A DNA stretch of 64,000 nucleotides, from assembly GCA_020641055.1 (NCBI GenBank), contig CP067345.1, positions 22,501-86,500 of the forward strand, in the 5' to 3' direction. A program made the translations under genes and the position numbers. Positions 1 through 12,467 of the stretch are shown in pieces (position 1 is the stretch's first letter; each line of letters opens with the position of its first letter). The notes under the pieces were generated by a model. The model had not been told where the DNA came from and made no database searches. It worked only from the letters and a program-made list of their open reading frames with translations. This DNA comes from Clostridioides sp. ES-S-0010-02 (GTDB lineage: Bacteria > Bacillota > Clostridia > Peptostreptococcales > Peptostreptococcaceae).

Positions 1-73
1 GGACCTTCAGGGACTCGAACCCCAGACCTACCGGTTATGAGCCGGGCGCTCTAACCAACTGAGCTAAAGGTCC
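1..73 (-). tRNA. tRNA with CAU anticodon, probably tRNA-Ile2 (lysidine), 3' end cut
   Basis: Cloverleaf on the minus strand with acceptor GGACCTT/AAGGTCC and anticodon loop CTCATAA, so the anticodon is CAT. Anticodon alone would suggest Met. The acceptor has consecutive C4-G69 and C5-G68 pairs, which are known positive determinants for the lysidine synthetase TilS, and the arm resembles Firmicutes tRNA-Ile2, so Ile (AUA codons) is more likely. The discriminator base and CCA lie beyond the window edge. It is the last visible member of the tRNA run behind the 5S rRNA. Confidence 0.85.
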
Positions 74-77
74 TGGT

Positions 78-154
78 TGGTCGAGGTGAAGGGACTCGAA
101 CCCCCGGCCCCATGGTCCCAAACCATGTGCGCTACCAAACTGCGCTACACCTCG
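78..154 (-). tRNA. tRNA-Pro(UGG)
   Basis: Cloverleaf with acceptor CGAGGTG/CACCTCG, anticodon loop TTTGGGA (anticodon TGG), discriminator A and an encoded CCA. It is separated from its neighbour by a few bases and belongs to the rrn-linked tRNA run. It is a candidate ligand for the proline T-box at 57845-58085. Confidence 0.97.
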
Positions 155-164
155 TTTTTTTAAA

Positions 165-255
165 TGGCGGAGAAGGAGGGATTCGAACCCTCGCACCGGT
201 TACCCAGCCTAATCCCTTAGCAGGGGATCCTCTTGAGCCACTTGAGTACTTCTCC
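165..255 (-). tRNA. tRNA-Ser(GCU)
   Basis: Class II tRNA with a long variable arm. The acceptor is GGAGAAG/CTTCTCC, the anticodon loop CTGCTAA (anticodon GCT) and the discriminator G with encoded CCA. It reads AGC/AGU serine codons. Confidence 0.97.
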
Positions 256-278
256 AAATTTAGTCCTATTATTTAGTT

Positions 279-367
279 TGGCGGAGAGGGTGGGATTCGA
301 ACCCACGGCCCCTTTCGAAGTCACTGGTTTTCAAGACCAGCTCCTTAAACCACTCGGACACCTCTCC
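279..367 (-). tRNA. tRNA-Ser(UGA)
   Basis: Class II tRNA with a long variable arm. The acceptor is GGAGAGG/CCTCTCC, the anticodon loop CTTGAAA (anticodon TGA) and the end GCCA is encoded. It reads UCN serine codons. The two serine isoacceptors sit side by side. Confidence 0.97.
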
Positions 368-369
368 AT

Positions 370-445
370 TGGTGATCTATCCGCGACTCGAACGCGGGAC
401 ACCCTGATTAAAAGTCAGGTGCTCTACCGACTGAGCTAATAGACC
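370..445 (-). tRNA. tRNA-Lys(UUU)
   Basis: Cloverleaf with acceptor GGTCTAT/ATAGATC, anticodon loop CTTTTAA (anticodon TTT) and encoded ACCA. Only two bases separate it from tRNA-Ser(UGA), so the transcript must be cut into single tRNAs by processing. Confidence 0.97.
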
Positions 446-456
446 ATGTTTTTATT

Positions 457-532
457 TGGCTGGGGATGCAGGACTCGAACCTACGCATACATGAGTCAAA
501 GTCATGTGCCTTACCGACTTGGCTAATCCCCA
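457..532 (-). tRNA. tRNA-Gln(UUG)
   Basis: Cloverleaf with acceptor TGGGGAT/ATCCCCA, anticodon loop CTTTGAC (anticodon TTG), discriminator G and encoded CCA. In organisms lacking GlnRS this tRNA is first charged with Glu and then amidated; no glnS is seen in the window, but a gltX is at 51977-53458. Confidence 0.97.
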
Positions 533-541
533 ATATATATG

Positions 542-618
<77 letters not shown>

Positions 619-626
619 ACGCTTTT

Positions 627-700
627 TGGAGCGGGTGAAGGGGATCGAACCCTCACAGCTGGCTTGGAAGGCCAGAACTCTACCATTGAGCTACACCCGC
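627..700 (-). tRNA. tRNA-Gly(UCC)
   Basis: Cloverleaf with acceptor GCGGGTG/CACCCGC, anticodon loop CTTCCAA (anticodon TCC), discriminator T and encoded CCA. Confidence 0.97.
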
Positions 701-714
701 ATATTTAATTTAAT

Positions 715-799
715 TGGTGGAGGATGGTGGATTCGAACCACCGAAGTCGATGACAACAGATTTACAGTCTGCCCCCTTTGGCCGCTCGGGAAATCCTCC
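715..799 (-). tRNA. tRNA-Tyr(GUA)
   Basis: Class II tRNA with a long variable arm, as expected for bacterial tRNA-Tyr. The acceptor is GGAGGAT/ATCCTCC, the anticodon loop CTGTAAA (anticodon GTA) and ACCA is encoded. Confidence 0.97.
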
Positions 800-813
800 G
801 TATTAATTTTACA

Positions 814-888
814 TGGAGCTGGTGATAGGAATCGAACCTACAACCTGCTGATTACAAGTCAGCTGCTCTACCGTTGAGCCACACCAGC
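814..888 (-). tRNA. tRNA-Thr(UGU)
   Basis: Cloverleaf with acceptor GCTGGTG/CACCAGC, anticodon loop CTTGTAA (anticodon TGT), discriminator T and encoded CCA. Confidence 0.97.
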
Positions 889-906
889 ATTTTTCATATT
901 TTATTT

Positions 907-983
907 TGGCGACCTGGAAGGGGTTCGAACCCTCGACCTCCAGCGTGACAGGCTGGCATTCTAACCAACTGAACTACCAGGCC
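907..983 (-). tRNA. tRNA-Asp(GUC)
   Basis: Cloverleaf with acceptor GGCCTGG/CCAGGTC, anticodon loop CTGTCAC (anticodon GTC), discriminator G and encoded CCA. Confidence 0.97.
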
Positions 984-988
984 GCAAA

Positions 989-1064
989 TGGTGGGACCAG
1001 CAGGGCTCGAACCTGCGACCCCCTGCTTGTAAGGCAGGTGCTCTCCCAGCTGAGCTATGATCCC
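989..1064 (-). tRNA. tRNA-Val(UAC)
   Basis: Cloverleaf with acceptor GGGATCA/TGGTCCC, anticodon loop CTTACAA (anticodon TAC) and encoded ACCA. Confidence 0.97.
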
Positions 1065-1069
1065 ACAAA

Positions 1070-1144
1070 TGGTGACTCGTAGGGGAATTGAACCCCTGTT
1101 ACCGCCGTGAAAGGGCGGTGTCTTAACCTCTTGACCAACGAGCC
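1070..1144 (-). tRNA. tRNA-Glu(UUC)
   Basis: Cloverleaf with acceptor GGCTCGT/ACGAGTC, anticodon loop CTTTCAC (anticodon TTC) and encoded ACCA. Confidence 0.97.
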
Positions 1145-1150
1145 ATTTAT

Positions 1151-1225
1151 TGGCTCCAAGGGTGGGGCTCGAACCCACAGCCTACCGGTTAACAGCCGGT
1201 TGCTCCACCGTTGAGCTACCTTGGA
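1151..1225 (-). tRNA. tRNA-Asn(GUU)
   Basis: Cloverleaf with acceptor TCCAAGG/CCTTGGA, anticodon loop CTGTTAA (anticodon GTT), discriminator G and encoded CCA. It is the first tRNA behind the 5S gene, only about 8 bases away, so it is almost certainly on the rRNA transcript. Confidence 0.97.
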
Positions 1226-1233
1226 ACATCTAA

Positions 1234-1349
<116 letters not shown>

Positions 1350-1484
1350 TTTCTTTTTTGTTGCTAGGACAAGTATAATATTAACATTTTTTGTTATTTT
1401 TGTCAATACTTTTTTCATACTTTTTTTCAGAGTTAACACTCTAAAAACTACATATATATTTTAGTCAATGAACATCAAATAATA

Positions 1485-4380
<2,896 letters not shown>

Positions 4381-4491
4381 TTAAAAGGTTTGATAGATTA
4401 GAAGCTATCAACTTCGATAATTTTTAAAAGTTATCAGCTTTATATATTACAAATTAGATGTCATATCACTAAATATATATATGCAGTTTTC

Positions 4492-4568
4492 AAAGTGCTA
4501 ACGCACGTCGCCAACAAACAAACTTCACATGTGTTCAGTTTATTCTGTTGCTTAAAGTGCTAACGCAC
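4492..4568 (-). repeat. Pair of 15-bp direct repeats in the 16S-23S spacer
   Basis: The sequence AAAGTGCTAACGCAC (plus strand) occurs at 4492-4506 and again at 4554-4568. Each unit contains a 4-bp self-complementary stem GTGC/GCAC. On the transcript strand the unit reads GTGCGTTAGCACTTT and runs into TTTGAAAAC, a boxA-like antitermination context. The rest of the 267-base spacer between tRNA-Ala and 23S is A+T-rich with no further gene. Confidence 0.7.
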
Positions 4569-4647
4569 ATAGCTTGTCTAAAGATAAGCTAAAAGTGCAT
4601 GTAAGAGGCTACTAGATAAATCAAAGATTTAAGTAATATACTCTTAA

Positions 4648-4723
4648 TGGTGGAGATGAGGAGAGTCGAACTCCTGACCCCTTGCTTGCAAGGCAAGTGC
4701 TCTCCCAACTGAGCTACACCCCC
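4648..4723 (-). tRNA. tRNA-Ala(UGC) in the 16S-23S spacer
   Basis: Cloverleaf with acceptor GGGGGTG/CATCTCC, which contains the G3-U70 pair that identifies alanine tRNA, anticodon loop CTTGCAA (anticodon TGC), and encoded ACCA. It lies in the internal transcribed spacer 55 bases behind 16S. No tRNA-Ile is present in this spacer. Confidence 0.97.
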
Positions 4724-4738
4724 AAATATGAAGTTCAT

Positions 4739-4765
4739 AAAGAACTTTCAAAATTAAACAGTAGG
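4739..4765 (-). other. 3' arm of the 16S rRNA processing stem
   Basis: This segment pairs with 6352-6379 across the entire 16S gene. About 27 bases match with one mismatch. Such stems are cut by RNase III to release pre-16S. Confidence 0.8.
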
Positions 4766-4768
4766 CAA

Positions 4769-6279
<1,511 letters not shown>

Positions 6280-6351
6280 AGTTTATCAGGCTCAGATACT
6301 ATTGTTATCTAAATATCTGGCTTTATGGTTTGTTTCTTGTTTATAAATTAA

Positions 6352-6379
6352 CCTACTGTTTAATTTTCAAAGTTCTTTT
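6352..6379 (-). other. 5' arm of the 16S rRNA processing stem
   Basis: Leader segment AGAACTTTGAAAATTAAACA and adjoining bases, complementary to the 3' side at 4739-4765. It overlaps the boxA-like TTTGAAAATT, so antitermination and processing signals share sequence. Confidence 0.8.
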
Positions 6380-6413
6380 GTCTTATTTTTGTGCTCCTTT
6401 TGGGCACTCATAT

Positions 6414-6442
6414 ATAATACCATCTATGTTATTCCAAGTCAA
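6414..6442 (-). promoter_or_regulatory. rRNA operon promoter
   Basis: The -35 box TTGACT (6437-6442) and -10 box TATTAT (6414-6419) are 17 bases apart. The predicted start is near 6407, giving a leader of about 130 bases before 16S. The leader carries TTTGAAAATT, a boxA-like motif, inside the 16S processing stem. A second upstream promoter was not evident. Confidence 0.75.
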
Positions 6443-6475
6443 CGCTTTTTTAACTTTTATTTTAATTATTTTTTT

Positions 6476-6533
6476 GTCAAAACAAAAATAGCTTATATTA
6501 GTGCATTTTTAAACACCTCAATACAAGCTATTT
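6476..6533 (-). terminator. cwlD intrinsic terminator
   Basis: A 14-bp stem (6486-6499 with 6520-6533, one G-U pair) is followed on the minus strand by TTGTTTTG. It separates cwlD from the rRNA promoter and would keep cwlD transcription out of the rrn operon. Confidence 0.75.
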
Positions 6534-6562
6534 ACATATTTAGACTTATTTTTATAATTATT

Positions 6563-7267
6563 TCAACTTAGATATTTCTGTATACCTATGTATATTGCCC
6601 ATGCTATCTTTTCTTGATATGTTTCATCTGTCAAAAGTTTACATTCTTTTTCATTTGATAGAAAACCACATTCTATTAATACTGATGGAATATTATTTTC
6701 TTTCAAAAGGTATATGTCATCTCGTGGCTTAACTTCTCTGTTATTTGTTTTATCTACTACTCTTTTAAGTTCTTCTTGAATACACTTTGATAATTCCTTG
6801 CTATCTTGCTTATCTTTAGGATAAAATGTCTGAGCTCCATAGTATTTAGATTGTTCGAATGCATTTAGATGTATGGATACAAACATATTAGCATTGGAAT
6901 TAGAGATTATTTCTTTTCTATTTTTCAAGTTCTCATTATATTTTTGTCTTGTTGTTTTATTATTTTCTTCTTTATAGAGGCTACTGTCATCTTCTCTAGT
7001 TAATATTACAAGACCTCCACTTGATTCTATAAGCTCTCTAAGCTTAAGTGTTATTGCTAAGTTGATATCTTTCTCAGATGTGCTCTTATCCTTGTTTAAT
7101 GCGCCTGGGTCAATACCTCCATGACCAGCATCTAGAATTATTGTTTTATTTGTTATTGGCATATATTTAATAACATCTTCAGAAATATTTTTCACTTCAA
7201 ATATTGATACTATTACTAGACATACCATAACAAAACTAAAAATTATATGTTTTATGTACTTTCTCAC
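6563..7267 (-). CDS. cwlD: CwlD, N-acetylmuramoyl-L-alanine amidase (spore cortex muramic delta-lactam formation)
   Basis: Amidase_3 family protein of 234 residues from a GTG start. It removes the peptide from muramic acid during spore cortex synthesis so that muramic delta-lactam, needed for germination, can form. Residues 8-24 form a hydrophobic signal anchor or signal peptide. The zinc ligands are visible at H49 (LDAGHGG), E65 and H133 (SIHLNA), and the catalytic E199 lies in LIECGF. An in-frame ATG 48 bases upstream lacks a ribosome site, while the GTG at 7267 has AGGGTG five bases before it. The same gene follows the rpsI region in Bacillus. A possible sporulation promoter is discussed in the findings. 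Confidence 0.93.
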   Translation of the reverse strand: MRKYIKHIIFSFVMVCLVIVSIFEVKNISEDVIKYMPITNKTIILDAGHGGIDPGALNKDKSTSEKDINLAITLKLRELIESSGGLVILTREDDSSLYKEENNKTTRQKYNENLKNRKEIISNSNANMFVSIHLNAFEQSKYYGAQTFYPKDKQDSKELSKCIQEELKRVVDKTNNREVKPRDDIYLLKENNIPSVLIECGFLSNEKECKLLTDETYQEKIAWAIYIGIQKYLS

Positions 7268-7611
7268 AACATCACCCTGTATATGTATACTTATAAAAAC
7301 ACTATAATATTCCAAATATTAGTACAAACATTTAAATTTCACTTTAGTATTTATCTATCTCTATTTTTTAATATTAATATATGATTACATAAGTATGCTA
7401 TATTCACATATACTCTAAATTCCCATTTTTAATTAGTATCGTATAACAGGTATAATAAATTATGACAATTTACATTATGAATTATATTATTTAATAACCT
7501 AAATTCTATTACTTATAAAATGTAAAATTTTTAATTATATTTACTGTAAATTTCTTTATCCATTTCTCAATAGAACTATAATCTCAATAACTTTAACATA
7601 TAATCTTTTAT

Positions 7612-7649
7612 TACAATAAAAAGGATGTTTTTCAATAGAAAAACATCCT
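7612..7649 (-). terminator. rplM-rpsI operon terminator
   Basis: An 11-bp perfect stem (7622-7632 with 7639-7649), loop of six, followed on the minus strand by a T-rich tail. The region 7316-7772 has no gene that I can support. It holds this terminator, an adjacent 18-bp palindrome (7649-7666), and otherwise A+T-rich sequence ahead of cwlD. Confidence 0.88.
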
Positions 7650-7772
7650 AATAAGATATCTTATTATTTTATTGTATATCAATCATTAACTTAAACCCAA
7701 CATTTCAACATACTTCCATATTTTCTGGATAACAGAAAATAAAGGATTTTGCTTTTCCAAAAAAATAAATAA

Positions 7773-8165
7773 TTATCTTTTTGAGAATTGTGGAGCTCTT
7801 CTTGCTGCTTTTAATCCGTATTTCTTTCTTTCCTTCATTCTAGCATCTCTAGTTAAGAAACCTTCTTTCTTTAAGGCAGGTCTTAAATCTAAATCAGCTT
7901 TTAATAAAGCTCTAGATATACCATGTCTTATAGCTCCAGCTTGTCCAGTGAATCCTCCACCTTCAACTTTTACTATAACATCATATTTATTTTCATTACC
8001 AGTTAAAACTAATGGTTGTTTAACATCTCTTATTAATGTTTCATAGTTAAAATAATTTTCTAATGCTCTTCCATTTACTAATATATTTCCTTCACCTGCA
8101 ACTAGTCTTACTCTAGCAACAGAACTTTTTCTTCTTCCAGTTCCATAATATTGAACGTTAGCCAT
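7773..8165 (-). CDS. rpsI: 30S ribosomal protein S9
   Basis: Small-subunit protein of 130 residues. Its flexible C-terminal tail, ending in QFSKR, reaches the P-site tRNA on the 30S head. The N-terminal [15 protein letters not shown] and the basic end [10 protein letters not shown] are family signatures and the length is normal. It starts 28 bases after rplM and shares its promoter and leader. A strong terminator follows at 7612-7649, so rplM-rpsI is a defined two-gene unit. The ribosome site AGGAGG is close before the ATG. Confidence 0.98.
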   Translation of the reverse strand: MANVQYYGTGRRKSSVARVRLVAGEGNILVNGRALENYFNYETLIRDVKQPLVLTGNENKYDVIVKVEGGGFTGQAGAIRHGISRALLKADLDLRPALKKEGFLTRDARMKERKKYGLKAARRAPQFSKR

Positions 8166-8193
8166 TATAAACTCCTCCTTTCACCTATTAATC

Positions 8194-8625
8194 TTATTTA
8201 AAGTTTAAAACTTCTGGATTTTGAGCTGCATGAGTGTGTTCAGCACCTGCAAATACTCTTAATCTAGTCATCATTCTACTTCTTAATTTGTTTTTAGGTA
8301 ACATACCATTTACAGCATGTGCTATAACTTCTTCTGGTTTTTTATCCATCATATCTCTATAAGATATTTCTTTTAATCCACCTACATAACCAGTGTGGTA
8401 TCTGTAATATTTTTGATCTAATTTTTTTCCACTTAAAACTACTTTTTCTGCATTTACTACAACAACAAAATCTCCACCATCAACGTGAGGAGTAAATGTT
8501 GGTTTATGTTTACCTCTCAATACTGTCGCAATTTCTGTTGCTATACGACCTAATGTTTTTCCTTCAGCATCAACTAAGTACCATTTTCTTTGTACATCAG
8601 CTGGCTTAGCTATATAACTTTTCAT
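8194..8625 (-). CDS. rplM: 50S ribosomal protein L13
   Basis: Early-assembly large-subunit protein of 143 residues, the usual length. It has the conserved [16 protein letters not shown] segment near the N terminus and GMLPKNKLR further on. It is first in the rplM-rpsI unit, with its own promoter (8715-8743) and a structured leader of about 80 bases. In Firmicutes the L13 leader is thought to mediate autoregulation by ribosomal protein; the hairpin is visible here. The AAGGAGGGACAG ribosome site supports the start. Confidence 0.98.
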   Translation of the reverse strand: MKSYIAKPADVQRKWYLVDAEGKTLGRIATEIATVLRGKHKPTFTPHVDGGDFVVVVNAEKVVLSGKKLDQKYYRYHTGYVGGLKEISYRDMMDKKPEEVIAHAVNGMLPKNKLRSRMMTRLRVFAGAEHTHAAQNPEVLNFK

Positions 8626-8639
8626 AACTGTCCCTCCTT

Positions 8640-8706
8640 AACTACTTTTCATAAAAATTTTTTACCGTTTATGTCAAGTCCGGGGCAAGTGGACTTATTA
8701 ACACAT
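8640..8706 (-). promoter_or_regulatory. L13 (rplM) mRNA leader
   Basis: The untranslated leader holds a hairpin AAGTCC/GGACTT (8676-8681 with 8691-8696) around an ACTTGCCCC loop, followed by A+T-rich sequence and the ribosome site. Position and shape fit the Firmicutes L13 leader family. A covariance-model search would confirm it. Confidence 0.65.
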
Positions 8707-8714
8707 TCTCATAT

Positions 8715-8743
8715 ATTTTAATACATGTAGCCTGGTGTGTCAA
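8715..8743 (-). promoter_or_regulatory. rplM-rpsI promoter
   Basis: The -35 box TTGACA (8738-8743) and -10 box TAAAAT (8715-8720) are 17 bases apart. The -35 box starts just one base past the truA stop codon, so rplM-rpsI can be expressed independently of the ecf-truA genes. Confidence 0.8.
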
Positions 8744-8744
8744 G

Positions 8745-9476
8745 TTAATAATGAACTTTTTTAAGAAATAATCCTTGTGCTGGAGCTGTATGTCCACATC
8801 TTGATCTGTTTTTAGATTCTATTATATCTAAAAATGATTCATTAATTCTACCACGTCCTATATCAACAAGTGTTCCAACAATAATTCTCACCATATTATA
8901 TAAGAACCCATCTCCACTAATTTCTAAAGTAATCAAATCATCTGTTTTTTTTATATTTATATCATATATTGTTCGTATTGTATCTTTTACAGATGAACCA
9001 GAACTCATAAAACCTTTAAAATCATGTGTACCCAATAGACTTTTTGATTCTATACACATTTTTTCAAAATCAAGTTCATACTTTACTTGATATGATATGC
9101 TGTTAAGTATTGGGTGTCTAAACTTACTGTTATATATTAAATATTTATATGTTTTTCCTTTTGCACTATATCTTGAATGAAAGTCATCATTAACTTCACA
9201 TGCTTCTATAACTGATATGTCTTTTGGTAATTTAGCATTTAGTGCCATTGGTACACTTTCTATACTTATACTTGAACTAATTTTAAAATTTGCAGTTTGT
9301 GCAAGAGCATGAACCCCTGAATCAGTTCTACCTGAGCCTATAAGTTTAACTTCTTCATTCATTATCTCATATATAGCCTTTTCAATTGTACCTTGTATCC
9401 CTAGAGAATCTGGTTGCTTCTGCCATCCACAATAATTTCTACCATCATATTGGATTGTAATCTTTATATTTCTCAT
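8745..9476 (-). CDS. truA: tRNA pseudouridine(38-40) synthase TruA
   Basis: Converts uridines 38-40 in the anticodon arm of tRNAs to pseudouridine. The protein has 243 residues, the family length. The catalytic aspartate is D52 in the GRTDSGVHA motif, and the N-terminal QYDGRNYCGWQKQ segment is typical. It starts 25 bases after ecfT and is likely cotranscribed with the ecf genes; the order ecfA1-ecfA2-ecfT-truA-rplM-rpsI is conserved in Firmicutes. No terminator is seen between truA and rplM. Confidence 0.97.
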   Translation of the reverse strand: MRNIKITIQYDGRNYCGWQKQPDSLGIQGTIEKAIYEIMNEEVKLIGSGRTDSGVHALAQTANFKISSSISIESVPMALNAKLPKDISVIEACEVNDDFHSRYSAKGKTYKYLIYNSKFRHPILNSISYQVKYELDFEKMCIESKSLLGTHDFKGFMSSGSSVKDTIRTIYDINIKKTDDLITLEISGDGFLYNMVRIIVGTLVDIGRGRINESFLDIIESKNRSRCGHTAPAQGLFLKKVHY

Positions 9477-9501
9477 ATTTTACCTCACCTATATGCTTCT
9501 A

Positions 9502-10305
9502 TTAAATCGCTATAAATCTAGTAGCTATGATTAATCCTAAATAAATAACTTGAAACACACATGCTATATAATCTGCTTTTACTATAACAGACTCCCTCAT
9601 TTTTGTTCTATTGTGTCCACCTCTATAACATCTAGCTTCCATGGCCATAGCCAATTCATCAGCTCTTCTAAATGCACTAACAAATAGTGGAACTAAAAGA
9701 GGTACTAGATTTTTAGCTCTATTTATAAGATTTTTACTTTCAAAGTCTGCACCTCTAGACATTTGAGCCTTCATTATTTTATCTGTTTCGTCTAATAATG
9801 TAGGAATAAAGCGCAAAGCAATTGTCATCATCATTGCAAGCTCATGAACTGGTAAACCAATTTTCTTAAAGGGATTCAATAATCGCTCTATACCATCTGT
9901 CAATTCTATTGGTGAAGTTGTTAAAGTAAGTAATGATGTCCCAATTACTAAAAATATAAGTCTTATTGCCATAAAAATTGCTTGTCTCAAGCCTTGACTT
10001 GTTATTGTTAAAAATCCAAATGACCATATCTCATCACCTGGTAAGAAAAATATATTTATAATAAATGTAAATAAAATAATCCACTTAAGAGGTTTTACAC
10101 CCTTAACAATATACTTAACAGGTATATTAGCTAACTTTATCATACCTAATAAACATAATAAAACTATCATATAAGGCCAAAATTTATTTACTACAAATAT
10201 AGATACCATAAATACAATTGTTGCTACAAGTTTTATCCTTGGATCTAATTTATGAATAGCAGAACTTGTTGGGTAGTATTGCCCTATAGTTATATCTTTT
10301 AACAT
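9502..10305 (-). CDS. ecfT: Energy-coupling factor transporter transmembrane protein EcfT
   Basis: Membrane T-component that couples the EcfA ATPases to interchangeable vitamin- or metal-binding S-components. The protein has 267 residues with several hydrophobic segments. The two coupling-helix motifs are visible in the C-terminal half: a Ser-Arg-Gly group (AQMSRGADF) and an Ala-Arg group (AMEARCYRG). It overlaps ecfA2 by 7 bases, so the two are translationally linked. No S-component gene lies nearby, which fits a shared (group II) ECF module. Confidence 0.96.
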   Translation of the reverse strand: MLKDITIGQYYPTSSAIHKLDPRIKLVATIVFMVSIFVVNKFWPYMIVLLCLLGMIKLANIPVKYIVKGVKPLKWIILFTFIINIFFLPGDEIWSFGFLTITSQGLRQAIFMAIRLIFLVIGTSLLTLTTSPIELTDGIERLLNPFKKIGLPVHELAMMMTIALRFIPTLLDETDKIMKAQMSRGADFESKNLINRAKNLVPLLVPLFVSAFRRADELAMAMEARCYRGGHNRTKMRESVIVKADYIACVFQVIYLGLIIATRFIAI

Positions 10306-11165
10306 AATCCTCGCCCTCTCACAACTCTTAATATTTCCTGTTTTGCTTCTTCTAAAGTCAATATATCTTCACTAATGTCAAAACCTTGTTCTCTTAATTT
10401 CAATGCAAGTTCTAAAACCTGTGGAATATCTAAACCAATTTCTTTTAATTTAATAGCATTTGATTTAAATACATCTCTAGGAGTACCCATAAATTCTATT
10501 TTACCATGATTCATAACAATTAACGTTTGTGCCAACTTTGCCATATCATCCATACTATGTGATGACAATATTATAGTCATATTGTTTTTTTCATGTAAGT
10601 TTTTTATTAAATTAAAAATTTCATCTCTTCCACCAGGATCAAGACCTGCAGTTGGTTCATCTAATATAAGTACTTCTGGGTTCATTGCTATAACTCCAGC
10701 TATTGCAACTCTACGCTTTTGACCTCCTGATAATTCAAATGGAGATTTATCTTTAAATTCCTCATAGTCAAGTCCTACAGCTTCCATCGATGCTTTTACC
10801 CTATTATGTATCTCAGCCTCTTCTAAACCTAAATTAGCGGGTCCAAAAGCTATATCCTTATCAATTGTTTCTTCAAATAATTGATATTCTGGATATTGAA
10901 ATACAACACCTACTCTTTTTCTTATCTCAGTTAAGTTTAAATTCTTATCTGTTATGTTAAAATCATTTATAAAAATCTCTCCTGAGGAAGGTTTTAATAA
11001 TCCATTTAGATGTTGTATCAGTGTAGACTTTCCTGAACCTGTATGACCTATAAGTCCAACAAAATCTCTATCTTTAATCTCAAAAGATACATCATCAAGT
11101 GCTTTACTTGCAAAAGGCATCCCTTCATTATATATATGTGTTAAGTTCTTTACTATAATTGACAT
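10299..11165 (-). CDS. ecfA2: Energy-coupling factor transporter ATP-binding protein EcfA2
   Basis: ABC ATPase of 288 residues. Walker A is GHTGSGKST (residues 40-48), the signature is [13 protein letters not shown] and Walker B is [13 protein letters not shown]. It pairs with EcfA1 as an asymmetric heterodimer driving EcfT. It overlaps ecfA1 by 13 bases and ecfT by 7 bases, which supports coordinated synthesis. The C-terminal part after the ATPase core is the extension used for EcfA dimer contacts. Confidence 0.97.
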   Translation of the reverse strand: MSIIVKNLTHIYNEGMPFASKALDDVSFEIKDRDFVGLIGHTGSGKSTLIQHLNGLLKPSSGEIFINDFNITDKNLNLTEIRKRVGVVFQYPEYQLFEETIDKDIAFGPANLGLEEAEIHNRVKASMEAVGLDYEEFKDKSPFELSGGQKRRVAIAGVIAMNPEVLILDEPTAGLDPGGRDEIFNLIKNLHEKNNMTIILSSHSMDDMAKLAQTLIVMNHGKIEFMGTPRDVFKSNAIKLKEIGLDIPQVLELALKLREQGFDISEDILTLEEAKQEILRVVRGRGLC

Positions 11166-11986
11166 AATTCCATCACCATCTCATCCACAGTTAATATATC
11201 ACTACTAATATTTATACCTTCTTCTATTAATAAACTAGACAACTCTGTCATACAAGGCACATCTAAACCGATTTCCTTTAACATCTCTATTTTACTAAAT
11301 ACTTCTTTAGGAGTCCCTTCTAAAAGTTTCTTACCTTTCTCCATAACGACAACTCTATCAGCTTCCACAGCTTCTTCCATAAAGTGAGTTATATGTAAAA
11401 CAGTTATATTTTCTTCTTTATTAAGCCTTTTTATTGTTTTCATAACTTCTTTTCTTCCAGATGGGTCTAACATCGCTGTTGCTTCATCAAATATTATACA
11501 CTTGGGTCTCATGGCAATTATGCCTGCTATTGCAACCCTCTGTTTTTGGCCACCTGATAACAAATGTGGTTGTCTACCTCTCAAATCATACATACCTACA
11601 CTTTTTAAAGACTCTTCTACAATTCGTCTTATCTCTTTTGGCTCTATACCTAAGTTTTCAGGACCAAAAGCTACATCTTCTTCTACTATTGTGGCAACAA
11701 TTTGATTATCTGGGTTTTGAAATACCATACCTGCTGTTTGCCTTATATCCCATAATCTTTCTTCTTCTTTGGTGTCCATTCCATCAATGAGAATATTTCC
11801 TTCTGTAGGCATAAGAATAGCATTTAAGTTTTTAGATAAAGTAGACTTGCCAGAACCATTATGTCCTATTATCGCAACAAATTCTCCCTTTTTAACATCT
11901 AAGCTTAAATTATCTATTGCTTTAAGTTTTGCTTCATCTGTAATATACTCAAATGAAATATTGTTTACTTTTATTATATTATCCAT
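11153..11986 (-). CDS. ecfA1: Energy-coupling factor transporter ATP-binding protein EcfA1
   Basis: ABC ATPase of 277 residues, first gene of the ECF module. Walker A is GHNGSGKST (residues 41-49), the signature [13 protein letters not shown], and Walker [13 protein letters not shown], with Ala-Thr-Ala where EcfA2 has Pro-Thr-Ala-Gly. That asymmetry between the two ATPases is typical of the family. It lies 119 bases behind rplQ, after a terminator and next to an extended -10 promoter, so the ecf genes may be transcribed separately from the ribosomal genes. Confidence 0.97.
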   Translation of the reverse strand: MDNIIKVNNISFEYITDEAKLKAIDNLSLDVKKGEFVAIIGHNGSGKSTLSKNLNAILMPTEGNILIDGMDTKEEERLWDIRQTAGMVFQNPDNQIVATIVEEDVAFGPENLGIEPKEIRRIVEESLKSVGMYDLRGRQPHLLSGGQKQRVAIAGIIAMRPKCIIFDEATAMLDPSGRKEVMKTIKRLNKEENITVLHITHFMEEAVEADRVVVMEKGKKLLEGTPKEVFSKIEMLKEIGLDVPCMTELSSLLIEEGINISSDILTVDEMVMELCQL

Positions 11987-12039
11987 TAATTCATACTCCT
12001 TTTAGTAAGCAATAACTTATAAAAATCATTTTACACATT

Positions 12040-12048
12040 ATTATATCA
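12040..12048 (-). promoter_or_regulatory. Extended -10 promoter for ecfA1-ecfA2-ecfT-truA
   Basis: TGATATAAT (minus strand) is an extended -10 element with a perfect TATAAT (12040-12045). No good -35 box sits 17 bases upstream, where the rplQ terminator T tract lies; a TTGACT (12054-12059) is only 9 bases away. This is a candidate based on the -10 alone. Confidence 0.5.
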
Positions 12049-12057
12049 CACCTTAGT

Positions 12058-12096
12058 CAAAAAAATAAAAAAAAGATTAAGCCATCAAGCCTAATC
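12058..12096 (-). terminator. Terminator of the S10-spc-alpha ribosomal series (after rplQ)
   Basis: A 9-bp stem with two G-U pairs (12075-12083 with 12088-12096), tetraloop, then a long T tract on the minus strand. It marks the end of the block that begins at rpsJ. Confidence 0.88.
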
Positions 12097-12105
12097 CTTT
12101 CCTTA

Positions 12106-12447
12106 CTATACTAATTCTATAAAAGCCATTTCAGCAGCATCGCCTTTTCTTGGCCCTATTTTTATTATTCTAGTGTATCCACCATTTCTCTCAGCATATT
12201 TTGGAGCTAAATCTGTGAATAAGTTATTAACTACTGTTTCATCCATAACATAAGCTAAAACTTGTCTTCTAGCATGAAGATCTCCTCTTTTAGCAAGAGT
12301 TATCATCTTTTCAGCCATTCTACGAGTTTCTTTAGCTCTAGTTACTGTAGTTTCTATTCTTCCACTTCTTAGTAAACAAGTTACTAAGTTTCTTAACATA
12401 AGGTTTCTGTGAGCTGTTTCACGTCCTAATTTACGGTACTTAGCCAT
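12106..12447 (-). CDS. rplQ: 50S ribosomal protein L17
   Basis: Large-subunit protein of 113 residues, the short form usual in Firmicutes, located near the peptide exit tunnel. It begins with [14 protein letters not shown], the family signature. It is the last gene of the alpha block, 20 bases after rpoA, and is followed by the terminator at 12058-12096. Confidence 0.98.
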   Translation of the reverse strand: MAKYRKLGRETAHRNLMLRNLVTCLLRSGRIETTVTRAKETRRMAEKMITLAKRGDLHARRQVLAYVMDETVVNNLFTDLAPKYAERNGGYTRIIKIGPRKGDAAEMAFIELV

Positions 12448-12467
12448 TCTTATCCCTCCTTTGCTCG

